A stretch of 64,000 nt of DNA, taken from contig NZ_JACVON010000001.1 of assembly GCF_018882385.1 (NCBI RefSeq), positions 1-64,000 of the forward strand, in the 5' to 3' direction. A program made the translations under genes and the position numbers. This document shows, piece after piece, positions 56,755 through 64,000 of the stretch. The notes under the pieces were generated by a model, which was given only the letters and a program-made list of their open reading frames with translations, did no database searches and was not told where the DNA came from. The first letter of the stretch is position 1. The number at the start of each line of letters is the position of its first letter. This DNA comes from Polynucleobacter sp. 30F-ANTBAC (lineage in GTDB: Bacteria > Pseudomonadota > Gammaproteobacteria > Burkholderiales > Burkholderiaceae).

Positions 56755-57501
56755 ATGCGCCTACCTTTTTTTAACCGTCCAAGTACTAAAAGCAACTCAC
56801 GAGCTGCTGATGAGCTCACCGAAGATCCTGAGCGTCAAAAAGCGCGCCATCGATTGATTGGCGCAGTGTTTTTAGTTACTGTCGCTGTGGCAGGTTTGCC
56901 AATTCTTTTTGATTCTCAGCCTAAGCAGCACCCTCATGACATTGCTATACAAATTATTCAGCCGGGCGCCAAAGATCAGAAGTTAGCAGAATCAAAATCA
57001 GATCCTGCTGATAAAAACCCAAAAAATAGTGTGGCTACCGATAGCAAAGAAGTAAAAAAAGACGACGCTAAAGAATCCAAAGACACTAAAGAAGCTAAAG
57101 ACGTAAAAGATACCAAGCAGGCTAAAAAAGAAGAGGTTAAGTCTGATAAGCCTGCTGCACCGGTTAATAAGACTCTCGATAAGGGTGAGGAAGTGGTGGC
57201 GATTCTTGAGAATCGTCAGGATAAAAAACCTGAAACAAAACCAGAAAATTTAGCAACATCCTCGAAGTACATGATTCAAATTGGCGCATTCTCATCGGAG
57301 GAGCGGGTGAAGAATTGGCAAGCCAAACTCAAAGAGCAAAAGGTAAATACCTTCGTTGAGTTCAGAACTAACAAAGAAGGCGCGAAACTCCACTTGTTAA
57401 GGTCGGGCCCATATGCTGATAAAGCTAGTGCAGAGGCTGCTGAGAAAAAAATTCGTTATGTGGGCTTAAGTCCTAAAGTTGTCGAGCAAAAGCCTAATTA
57501 A
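56755..57501 (+). CDS. DedD-like SPOR-domain cell-division membrane protein
   Basis: This 248-residue protein has a short cytoplasmic part with a transmembrane helix (LIGAVFLVTVAVAGLPILF) and a highly charged Lys/Asp/Glu linker (residues ~75-150). The C-terminal SPOR domain (YMIQIGAFSSEERVKNWQAKL...LRSGPYADKASAEAAEKKIRYVG) binds denuded septal peptidoglycan. The folC-SPOR-cvpA-purF order matches dedD in proteobacteria. Confidence 0.9.
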   Translation: MRLPFFNRPSTKSNSRAADELTEDPERQKARHRLIGAVFLVTVAVAGLPILFDSQPKQHPHDIAIQIIQPGAKDQKLAESKSDPADKNPKNSVATDSKEVKKDDAKESKDTKEAKDVKDTKQAKKEEVKSDKPAAPVNKTLDKGEEVVAILENRQDKKPETKPENLATSSKYMIQIGAFSSEERVKNWQAKLKEQKVNTFVEFRTNKEGAKLHLLRSGPYADKASAEAAEKKIRYVGLSPKVVEQKPN

Positions 57502-57521
57502 TTATTTAAAGAATTTATTTC

Positions 57522-58037
57522 ATGGACTTTAACCTGACGCTCATCGATATTATTGTTTTTGCCATATTGGCAATTTCAGCGTTGATGGGCATTTGGCGTG
57601 GCTTGGTTCGTGAGGTTTTGGCTTTGGTTGGATGGGTGGCTGCCTCTTGGGTTGCTTATCACTACGCGACTTGGTTGGCGTATGAATGGTTAACAGGAGT
57701 ACCTGGCGGCGAGATGATGCGTTTGGCTTTGGGCTTCATTATTTTATTCATCGTTGTCATGATCGTTTGCGCACTGATTGGTAAATTTTTAGCCAAACTG
57801 ATGCAGCAAGCTGGCTTGAGCCCGATGGATCGTTTTTTAGGATTTGCATTTGGTTTGCTAAGAGGGGTGTTGATTGTTGTGGTGCTAAGTAGTTTGGCAA
57901 CCTTAACAACTGTCTCGCAAACAACAGAATGGCGTAAGGCTTGGACTCTTCCAGCAATTGAATTATTGATTGGAATGACGCAAGCTTGGCTTCCGGATGA
58001 GTGGGCTGCTCAGGTGTCTGGGCAGTTAAAGAAGTAA
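57522..58037 (+). CDS. cvpA: CvpA family membrane protein
   Basis: This 171-residue protein has four transmembrane helices, with family motifs LIDIIVFAILAISALMGIWRGLVREVLALVGWV and MDRFLGFAFGLLRG. CvpA was named from colicin V production and is linked to envelope stress tolerance. It is conserved immediately upstream of purF, as here. Confidence 0.94.
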   Translation: MDFNLTLIDIIVFAILAISALMGIWRGLVREVLALVGWVAASWVAYHYATWLAYEWLTGVPGGEMMRLALGFIILFIVVMIVCALIGKFLAKLMQQAGLSPMDRFLGFAFGLLRGVLIVVVLSSLATLTTVSQTTEWRKAWTLPAIELLIGMTQAWLPDEWAAQVSGQLKK

Positions 58038-58060
58038 GTTTTAAAAAGATAGAGGTTTCT

Positions 58061-59602
58061 ATGTGCGGTATTGTCGGTGCGGTAGGCAATAGTCCTGTTA
58101 ACCAGTTGCTCTATGACGCTTTGTTGTTATTACAACATCGTGGTCAAGATGCTGCCGGTATTGCCACAATGAACGGAAGTTCATTTAGCATGCATAAAGC
58201 CAATGGCATGGTGCGCGATGTATTCCGTACACGCAACATGCGTAGCTTGCCGGGCAATGCTGGCATTGGTCAGGTACGCTATCCAACTGCTGGTTCAGCT
58301 AGTAGTGAAGAAGAGGCGCAACCGTTTTATGTTAATGCGCCATTCGGCATCATCTTGGCTCATAACGGTAATCTGACTAATGCTCCAGCTCTTCGTGATG
58401 AAATGTTTTATCGCGATCGACGCCACATCAATACCAACTCTGATACAGAAGTTTTATTAAATGTATTGGCTGACGAGATTCAACGAGCGACCGATAGTAT
58501 TGCTTTGGATGCTGCAGCCGCTTTTGCTGCTGTGAGCAAAGTTCAAAAGCGATTAAAAGGTTCTTATGCCGTTGTTTCTTTAATTGCCGGTTATGGTTTA
58601 TTGGCATTCCGTGATCCATTTGGTATTCGTCCTTTATGTATTGGTCGTTTAGATACGCCGCAAGGTCCGGAGTGGATGATTGCATCCGAGTCCGTGACTC
58701 TGGAGGGTTTGGGATTTAAGGTGGTGAGAGACGTTGCGCCTGGTGAAGCAATCTTCATTGATAACTCAGGACAGTTCCACAGTAAATTATGTGCAGAGGG
58801 TGCCAAACTCAATCCATGTATTTTTGAATACGTTTATTTGGCAAGGCCTGATTCATGTATTGATGGCGTGACTGTTTATGATGTGCGCTTGTTGATGGGT
58901 AACTATCTGGCTCAGAAGATTGCTCGCGAAACCGATGTATCGCAAATTGATGTGGTGATGCCGATTCCAGATTCAAGCCGACCAGCTGCTATGCAGGTGG
59001 CTAAGTTGTTGGGTGTACCTTATCGCGAAGGTTTCTTTAAGAACCGTTACGTTGGTCGTACCTTCATCATGCCGGGTCAGGCAATGCGTAAAAAGTCTGT
59101 TCGCCAAAAACTCAATGCCATGCGCCTAGAGTTCAAAGACAAGAATGTCTTGATTGTGGATGACTCGATTGTGCGGGGCACGACGTCTTATGAGATTGTG
59201 CAGATGGCAAGAGATGCCGGCGCGAAGAAAGTGATCTTTGCTTCAGCAGCGCCTCCGGTTCGTTTCCCGAACGTCTACGGTATCGATATGCCAACGCGCA
59301 GTGAGTTAGTGGCTTACGGTCGCACGCATGATGAAATTACCAAATTAATTGGCGCTGATGAGCTCATCTATCAAGATGTGGAAGATCTGAAAAAAGCGGT
59401 TAGAGATATCAACCCAGCGATTGAGAACTTTGATGCCTCTTGCTTTGATGGTCAATACATTACCGGTGATATCACAGAGTCTTATTTGGATGCCCTTGAG
59501 GCTTCTAGAAATACGCCAAAAGCGTTAGCTGATCGACAGCAGGGTGAGAGCACTGATTTGGCTCGCTCACAATTACATTTACATTTAGCATCTCAAGAGT
59601 AG
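58061..59602 (+). CDS. purF: Amidophosphoribosyltransferase
   Basis: This 513-residue enzyme has Met followed by the catalytic Cys of the N-terminal glutaminase (MCGIVGAVGNSP), HRGQDAAGI, HNGNLTNA, and the PRPP-binding loop VLIVDDSIVRGTTSYE. It commits PRPP to purine synthesis. The start at 58061 was chosen because Cys must be exposed after Met removal; the longer ORF from 58001 overlaps cvpA. Confidence 0.98.
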   Translation: MCGIVGAVGNSPVNQLLYDALLLLQHRGQDAAGIATMNGSSFSMHKANGMVRDVFRTRNMRSLPGNAGIGQVRYPTAGSASSEEEAQPFYVNAPFGIILAHNGNLTNAPALRDEMFYRDRRHINTNSDTEVLLNVLADEIQRATDSIALDAAAAFAAVSKVQKRLKGSYAVVSLIAGYGLLAFRDPFGIRPLCIGRLDTPQGPEWMIASESVTLEGLGFKVVRDVAPGEAIFIDNSGQFHSKLCAEGAKLNPCIFEYVYLARPDSCIDGVTVYDVRLLMGNYLAQKIARETDVSQIDVVMPIPDSSRPAAMQVAKLLGVPYREGFFKNRYVGRTFIMPGQAMRKKSVRQKLNAMRLEFKDKNVLIVDDSIVRGTTSYEIVQMARDAGAKKVIFASAAPPVRFPNVYGIDMPTRSELVAYGRTHDEITKLIGADELIYQDVEDLKKAVRDINPAIENFDASCFDGQYITGDITESYLDALEASRNTPKALADRQQGESTDLARSQLHLHLASQE

Positions 59603-59611
59603 TATTCAGTT

Positions 59612-60814
59612 ATGAGCGATAAAAAAAGAGCGCCGATTGATATCAAAAACTTGCACACCGACACATTGGGTGTGAGAGCGGGTGTTCGTCGTACGGAGTT
59701 TAATGAGCACTCTGAAGCGATGTTTTTAACTTCTAGCTTTTGCTTTGATAGTGCTGCCGATGCCGCTTATGGTTTTGCCAATGCTGAAAAAGGCTTTATC
59801 TACTCGAGATTTACCAATCCAACGGTGGCGATGTTCCAAGACCGTTTAGCGGCCTTAGAAGGTGGTGAGGCTTGTATTGCTACATCATCAGGTATGTCAG
59901 CCATCATGACCGTGGCGATGGCTCATCTTCAAGCAGGTGATCATGTTGTTTGTTCACGCTCTGTTTTTGGTGCGACCATTCAGTTGTTTACAGCCATCTT
60001 GGGTAAGTTTGGTATTGAGACAACGTATGTCGACATGTCTGATCTCAACGCATGGCAAGCTGCAGTCAAGCCAAATACAAAACTATTTTATTTAGAAACA
60101 CCGTCTAATCCTTTGACTGAAGTGGCTGACATTGCTGCAATTGCCAAAATTGCAAAAGCAGCCAAGGCGCTTTATGTTGTAGATAATTGTTTCTGTACAC
60201 CTGCTTTACAAAAACCTTTGGCTCTGGGTGCCGATGTGGTGATTCATTCAGCAACCAAATACCTCGATGGTCAAGGCCGTGTTTTAGGTGGCGCTATTGT
60301 TGGTAGTGAAGAATTTATTTTGGGCAAAGCATTTCCTTATGTGAGAACAGCAGGACCCACACTGTCTGCGTTCAATGCTTGGGTGATCCTCAAGGGTTTG
60401 GAGACCTTAAACCTAAGAGTTGAAAAGCAGAGTGAGTCCGCTTTGGAGTTGGCGCAATGGTTAGAGCAGCAACCCGCGGTGGAACGTGTTTACCATCCAG
60501 GTTTGAAATCTCATCCGCAGTATGAGTTGGCGCGTACCCAGCAAAGAATGGGTGGTCCGATTTTGTCTTTTACACTCAAAGGCGGCAAAGAGGCTGCGTG
60601 GAAAGTGATTGATGGCACCAAGTTGTTATCGATTACGGCGAACTTGGGTGATACGCGTACCACGATCACTCATCCAGCCACTACGACCCACGTTCGAGTG
60701 AGCCCTGAAGCGAGAGCTGCAGCAGGTATCACGGATAGCTTGGTGCGAATTGCAGTCGGCTTGGAAAATATTGAAGATATCAAAAACGACTTGCTAGCAG
60801 GCTTGAAGCTTTAA
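59612..60814 (+). CDS. metZ: O-succinylhomoserine sulfhydrylase
   Basis: This 400-residue PLP enzyme of the Cys/Met-metabolism family has the PLP lysine in VVIHSATKYLDGQGRVLGG, with YSRFTNPTVAMFQ and ATSSGMSAIM. The purF-adjacent position matches MetZ of proteobacteria, which makes homocysteine directly from sulfide. Substrate choice (succinyl vs acetyl ester) is inferred from context. Confidence 0.92.
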   Translation: MSDKKRAPIDIKNLHTDTLGVRAGVRRTEFNEHSEAMFLTSSFCFDSAADAAYGFANAEKGFIYSRFTNPTVAMFQDRLAALEGGEACIATSSGMSAIMTVAMAHLQAGDHVVCSRSVFGATIQLFTAILGKFGIETTYVDMSDLNAWQAAVKPNTKLFYLETPSNPLTEVADIAAIAKIAKAAKALYVVDNCFCTPALQKPLALGADVVIHSATKYLDGQGRVLGGAIVGSEEFILGKAFPYVRTAGPTLSAFNAWVILKGLETLNLRVEKQSESALELAQWLEQQPAVERVYHPGLKSHPQYELARTQQRMGGPILSFTLKGGKEAAWKVIDGTKLLSITANLGDTRTTITHPATTTHVRVSPEARAAAGITDSLVRIAVGLENIEDIKNDLLAGLKL

Positions 60815-60850
60815 CTATCTAACACCCAATTCACAGCCGCATGACACTCA

Positions 60851-60877
60851 GAAGGAAGCTTAAAAAGCTTCCTTTTC
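60851..60877 (+). terminator. Terminator of the metZ end of the superoperon
   Basis: GAAGGAAGCTT pairs with AAGCTTCCTTTTC, followed by a short T-run. The hairpin overlaps the last codons of the converging metallo-beta-lactamase gene. This is the only terminator I see between leuC and metZ. Confidence 0.75.
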
Positions 60878-61861
60878 TGCTTCTAGGTAAGCCAGGCTTG
60901 TGTACTTCCCGATATTGCCTTCAAATCCAGCAGTCGTTTTGGCGTATTTCATCACTCTTGGATCTTTTAGAACCAAGGCTTTGGCTGCGCTTGGATCGAC
61001 TCCATCCTGAATGGCTTTGACGCAGGTCTCATAAATGCCACCCATGAATTCACCATACTCTTTAAGAAGGGTTTTCTTGGCATTGCCGTGACCCGGAATC
61101 CACAATTGCTCGCCCGTGGCTTCACTGAGTGCTTTATAGGTTTTAAACGTGCCGACGTATGAGCCGTCATCCATATTCGCAATCCGGCCATCCATCGCGA
61201 TATCGCCTACATAAGTGACTTGATCTTGAACAACTTCTAGGCAAATATCCCCGGGGGTATGAGAAATACCATAGTGGTGGACTCTAATTTGTATATCACC
61301 GTAATCAAACACATCACCATGTTTAACGGTATGCGTCGGCGGTATCACTTTAGTTCCGACGGTAGCTTGATTGGTCCAACGTTCCATTAAGCTCTTCCAA
61401 GCATTACCTTCAATACCTTTGATTTGATTCAGGCTGTAAGGGTGTGCATAGATCGGAATTTCTTGACCATAGGCTTCAATGAAAGCCTGATTACCTAAGA
61501 AATGATCGCCATGGTAGTGAGAGTTAAATATGGCAATGACTGGGAGTGAGCTAACTTTTTTAATCATGCGTATGGCCATCTCACCGATTTGTAAGGAGGC
61601 GCCTGTATCTAAAACAACAATACCTTTTTTAGTGATGACAAATGTGATGTTGGCCATCATGCCTTGGTTTTCTGCAGTAGGAAAACCGTCGGGTGAGTAA
61701 ATCATCCAAACGTGTTTGCTGAGTTGTTTAGCGGGATGATCTTTGACCTTCGGCCCCTTGATGAATTCTTCGGCTGCTTTAGCAAAATTGATGACTTGAG
61801 GAAGCGCAACTAAGCCAATTGCTCCCACAGAAATTTTTAAAATGGTGCGACGCTGATTCAT
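60860..61861 (-). CDS. Tat-exported metallo-beta-lactamase-fold protein (SoxH-like)
   Basis: This 333-residue protein has a twin-arginine signal (QRRTILKISVGAIGLVALPQVINFAKA). The zinc-binding set is FNSHYHGDHFLG (HxHxDH), HHYGISHTPGD, YVGDIAMDG and IPGHGNAKK. The layout matches periplasmic MBL hydrolases such as SoxH or PQQ-linked relatives. It is divergent from soxCD, supporting a role in sulfur metabolism (inference); beta-lactam hydrolysis is unlikely. Confidence 0.85.
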   Translation of the reverse strand: MNQRRTILKISVGAIGLVALPQVINFAKAAEEFIKGPKVKDHPAKQLSKHVWMIYSPDGFPTAENQGMMANITFVITKKGIVVLDTGASLQIGEMAIRMIKKVSSLPVIAIFNSHYHGDHFLGNQAFIEAYGQEIPIYAHPYSLNQIKGIEGNAWKSLMERWTNQATVGTKVIPPTHTVKHGDVFDYGDIQIRVHHYGISHTPGDICLEVVQDQVTYVGDIAMDGRIANMDDGSYVGTFKTYKALSEATGEQLWIPGHGNAKKTLLKEYGEFMGGIYETCVKAIQDGVDPSAAKALVLKDPRVMKYAKTTAGFEGNIGKYTSLAYLEAEKEAF

Positions 61862-62220
61862 AAGAAACCTTATTTATTTTTTTATACGTTTGATGCTGGA
61901 TTGTCACATCGTACCGCGAACAATTTGTCTAAATTATTTTTGCTGAAAATTTGATGAAATTATCGAATCAGTGATTGTGTGATGCAAATGCGCATATATC
62001 AATTAGCCTTATTTCATAAGCGTTTCAAAATAAGATGGCATCAGTTAGTTAAAGCCTCTAACTGATGCTAATTTTTCATCAGTATTTCCCCTTAATTCGG
62101 AGAACCGTTCAACTTTTTTGCTATTTTGATATTTCAAAAAAATCTATAAGGCTCGATAATGATGAACAGTGAAATTTAAGCACTTTAAGACATACACTTA
62201 AATCAAAATTAGGAGTCCTT
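61862..62220. promoter_or_regulatory. Divergent promoter region of the sox cluster
   Basis: This 359-bp region has no ORF, is AT-rich, and lies between the metallo-beta-lactamase gene and soxC. It contains the hairpin listed next and a TGCGCAT-centred short dyad near 61988. No clear consensus promoter was identified. A sox repressor operator is likely to lie here by analogy with other sox clusters. Confidence 0.5.
62038..62074 (+). promoter_or_regulatory. Perfect 11-bp inverted repeat followed by T-run in the sox leader
   Basis: GCATCAGTTAG (62038-62048) and CTAACTGATGC (62058-62068) flank a 9-nt loop, followed by TAATTTTT. It sits 150 bp before soxC. The form suits either an attenuator-like terminator in the leader or a regulator-binding dyad. 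No plus-strand gene ends here, so it is not an ordinary gene-end terminator. Confidence 0.6.
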
Positions 62221-63582
62221 GTGACAACAGAGAAAAAACCTAGAGTGTTAGGACGATTACGTCGAGCACCAGAAAATTTTGTAACTCAGCAATTCGCTGA
62301 CGATGTTTATGAAAATGGTCTTGACGAAACTCGTCGTGGCTTCTTGCGTAAAAGTTTTATGACTGCATTGGGTGCAGCTTCAGCAGGTGGTGCTGTTAGT
62401 GCAGCTTTTGCAGCCGACGGTGAAAAAGTGATTTTAGAGAAGCAACAATGGCAAACGACTTTAGGTCAACCTGTTGCTGCTCGACCTTATGGTATGCCAT
62501 CACAGTGGGAGGCGCCATTACAGCGTCGTGAGTCACCTGGTCTTACACGAGTATCTGCTGCATCAGTCGCCTTTTCACCTTTGCAAGGTTTCTTTGGCAT
62601 CATCACACCTAACGGCTTGCATTTTGAGCGTCACCACCAAGGTTGGTATGACATCGATCCAGCGCAACACCGTTTGATGGTCAATGGTTTGGTTAAGCAA
62701 GAAAAAGTATTTACGATGGATGACATGATGCGTTTGCCATCTGTGTCACGTATTCACTTTATTGAGTGCGGTGCTAATACTGGTTTAGAGTGGGGTAACG
62801 TTGCTGTACCTAGCGTACAGTACACCCACGGTATGTTGTCTTGCTGCGAGTTCACAGGTGTGTTGCTTTCAACACTTTTAGATATGTGTGGTGCAGACCT
62901 TAAAAATGGTAAGTACATTTTGGCTGAAGGTGGTGATGGCTCTGGTATGACTAGAACTATCCCAATGGATGCGGCTCTCAAAGATGTGATGGTAGTTTGG
63001 GCCATGAACGGCGAGATGCTTCGCCCTGAAAATGGTTACCCATTGCGTTTATTGGTGCCAGGCGTGCAGGGCGTTAGCTCTGTAAAGTGGTTGCGTCGTA
63101 TTGAAGTGGGTGACATGCCCTACGCAGCTAAAGATGAAGCTGTTCACTATATTGACTTATTGCCAAGTGGATTGCATCGTCAATACACCACGATCCAAGA
63201 ATGTAAGTCTGTGATTACGACACCTTCAGGTGGTCAGCAATTGCTTGACAAAGGTTTCTATAACATCAGTGGTATGGCTTGGTCTGGTCGCGGTAAGATC
63301 AAACACGTGGATATCTCAGTGGATGGCGGCAATAACTGGCGCCGTGCTCGCTTAGAGACTCCTGTGTTGTCAAAAGCGATCACACGTTTCAATATGGATT
63401 GGACATGGGATGGCTCACCAGCGATCTTGATGTCACGTGCAACTGATGAGACAGGTTATGTTCAGCCAATGGTCAAACAATTGAGAGAAGTTCGTGGCAC
63501 TCGCTCGATCTATCACAACAATTCAATCCAAGCATGGAAGCTTGATACGAACGGGGAGTTAAGTAATGTTCAAGTGGGCTAA
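62221..63582 (+). CDS. soxC: SoxC, molybdenum subunit of sulfane dehydrogenase SoxCD
   Basis: This 453-residue protein starts at GTG 62221 with AGGAG at 62211-62215. It has a twin-arginine signal (RRGFLRKSFMTALGAASAGGAVSAAFA) and a sulfite-oxidase-type molybdopterin fold with the Mo-ligand cysteine in RIHFIECGANTGLEWG. The C-terminal dimerisation domain has VDGGNNWRRARLE. In the Sox pathway, SoxCD oxidises cysteine-bound sulfane sulfur, giving complete thiosulfate oxidation without sulfur globules. Confidence 0.95.
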   Translation: MTTEKKPRVLGRLRRAPENFVTQQFADDVYENGLDETRRGFLRKSFMTALGAASAGGAVSAAFAADGEKVILEKQQWQTTLGQPVAARPYGMPSQWEAPLQRRESPGLTRVSAASVAFSPLQGFFGIITPNGLHFERHHQGWYDIDPAQHRLMVNGLVKQEKVFTMDDMMRLPSVSRIHFIECGANTGLEWGNVAVPSVQYTHGMLSCCEFTGVLLSTLLDMCGADLKNGKYILAEGGDGSGMTRTIPMDAALKDVMVVWAMNGEMLRPENGYPLRLLVPGVQGVSSVKWLRRIEVGDMPYAAKDEAVHYIDLLPSGLHRQYTTIQECKSVITTPSGGQQLLDKGFYNISGMAWSGRGKIKHVDISVDGGNNWRRARLETPVLSKAITRFNMDWTWDGSPAILMSRATDETGYVQPMVKQLREVRGTRSIYHNNSIQAWKLDTNGELSNVQVG

Positions 63583-64000
63583 TCCTATGACAAATAAATT
63601 AACTTCTAAAGTAACGAAGGCGCTTGTTTTAGCTGGTCTTTCAACAGTGTTAATCGGTACAGCTGTAGCGCAATCCAAATACTCAGGTATTGGTCGCGAC
63701 GCAACAAAAGCTGAAGTAGCGGCTTGGGATATCGATGTACGTCCTGACTTTAAAGGTTTGCCTGCTGGTTCGGGTACAACTTTGCGTGGTCAAGAGGTTT
63801 GGGAAGGTCGTTGTGCATCTTGTCACGGTACTTTTGGTGAATCTAATGAGGTATTTACCCCGATTGTGGGTGGTACAACTAAAGACGATATCAAAACAGG
63901 TCGTGTTGCTTCATTAACAAGCGAAAAGCAACCTCAAAGAACAACTTTGATGAAGGTGGCAACTGTTTCAACACTTTGGGACTATATCTACCGCGCTATG
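63566..64000 (+). CDS. soxD: SoxD, cytochrome c subunit of sulfane dehydrogenase (partial)
   Basis: The first 145 codons are visible and the gene runs off the window. It starts MFKWANPMTNK at 63566, overlapping soxC by 17 bp, with GGGGAG seven bases upstream. The signal peptide (ALVLAGLSTVLIGTAVAQ) is followed by a mature part containing heme motif CASCHG (GQEVWEGRCASCHGTFGE). SoxD takes electrons from SoxC. The remaining sox genes (soxYZAXB) presumably lie downstream. Confidence 0.93.
   Translation, partial: MFKWANPMTNKLTSKVTKALVLAGLSTVLIGTAVAQSKYSGIGRDATKAEVAAWDIDVRPDFKGLPAGSGTTLRGQEVWEGRCASCHGTFGESNEVFTPIVGGTTKDDIKTGRVASLTSEKQPQRTTLMKVATVSTLWDYIYRAM

Noticed and set aside
60860..61861. 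Beta-lactamase resistance gene
   Set aside because: The Tat signal, divergent position to soxCD and overall layout fit a SoxH-like hydrolase; the zinc motif alone does not indicate antibiotic hydrolysis.

Overview
The window is a gene-dense, moderately low-GC chromosomal segment of a betaproteobacterium. The gene content and order point to family Burkholderiaceae and most probably Polynucleobacter or a close relative. The main reasons are the order sdhCDAB-sdhE-gltA followed by leuC-lipoprotein-leuD-leuB-asd-fimV-truA-trpF-trpB-trpA-accD-folC-dedD-cvpA-purF-metZ, a DUF2863 protein (a family I associate with Burkholderiales), a Bug-type solute receptor, and base composition far below Burkholderia or Ralstonia. 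The genus is an inference. I saw no rRNA, tRNA, CRISPR array, insertion sequence or prophage.

Layout. 1-5273: end of a large repeat adhesin, then a GAF-like/HlyD protein and a PqqD-like/M50-protease/HlyD protein, apparently one transcription unit devoted to export or processing of the adhesin. 5463-6998: a small zinc-ribbon protein, then a yybP-ykoY (Mn2+) riboswitch leading a TerC/Alx membrane protein. 7155-9134: an overlapping cluster of a chalcone-isomerase-like protein, a DUF3833 lipoprotein, a DUF2878 membrane protein and a pterin dehydratase-like protein. 9267-19333: ilvD, a K+ channel-like protein, a 23-residue basic protein, assorted housekeeping genes, and msrP-msrQ with a cysteine-less formylglycine-generating-enzyme-like partner. 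19475-19699: a perfect LexA box over a promoter driving a 40-residue membrane peptide. 19705-25167: Smr protein, 2-hydroxyacid dehydrogenase, Bug receptor, orphan FixJ-type regulator, RodZ-like protein, cold-shock protein.

25597-37123: nitroreductase, thioredoxin-like protein, fccAB (sulfide dehydrogenase), rarA, hbd, purU, dedA, yaaA, and a frame-disrupted antitoxin-like remnant. 37214-45104 is a central-carbon block: CoA ester lyase, mdh, a divergent GntR regulator with a palindrome in the shared promoter, sdhCDAB, sdhE and gltA. 45118-60814 is an almost unbroken plus-strand biosynthetic superoperon for leucine, aspartate-family amino acids, tryptophan, fatty acids, folate, purines and methionine. 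60860-64000 opens a sox cluster: a Tat-exported metallo-beta-lactamase protein divergent from soxC and the start of soxD.

Physiologically this looks like an aerobic heterotroph with a full TCA core that can also oxidise reduced sulfur (FccAB for sulfide, SoxCD for the sulfane sulfur of thiosulfate). It has periplasmic methionine-sulfoxide repair, manganese homeostasis and an SOS response. The features most worth a second look are the adhesin-linked M50/HlyD pair, the LexA-controlled micropeptide, the msrPQ-linked FGE-like protein and the frameshifted antitoxin-like gene.
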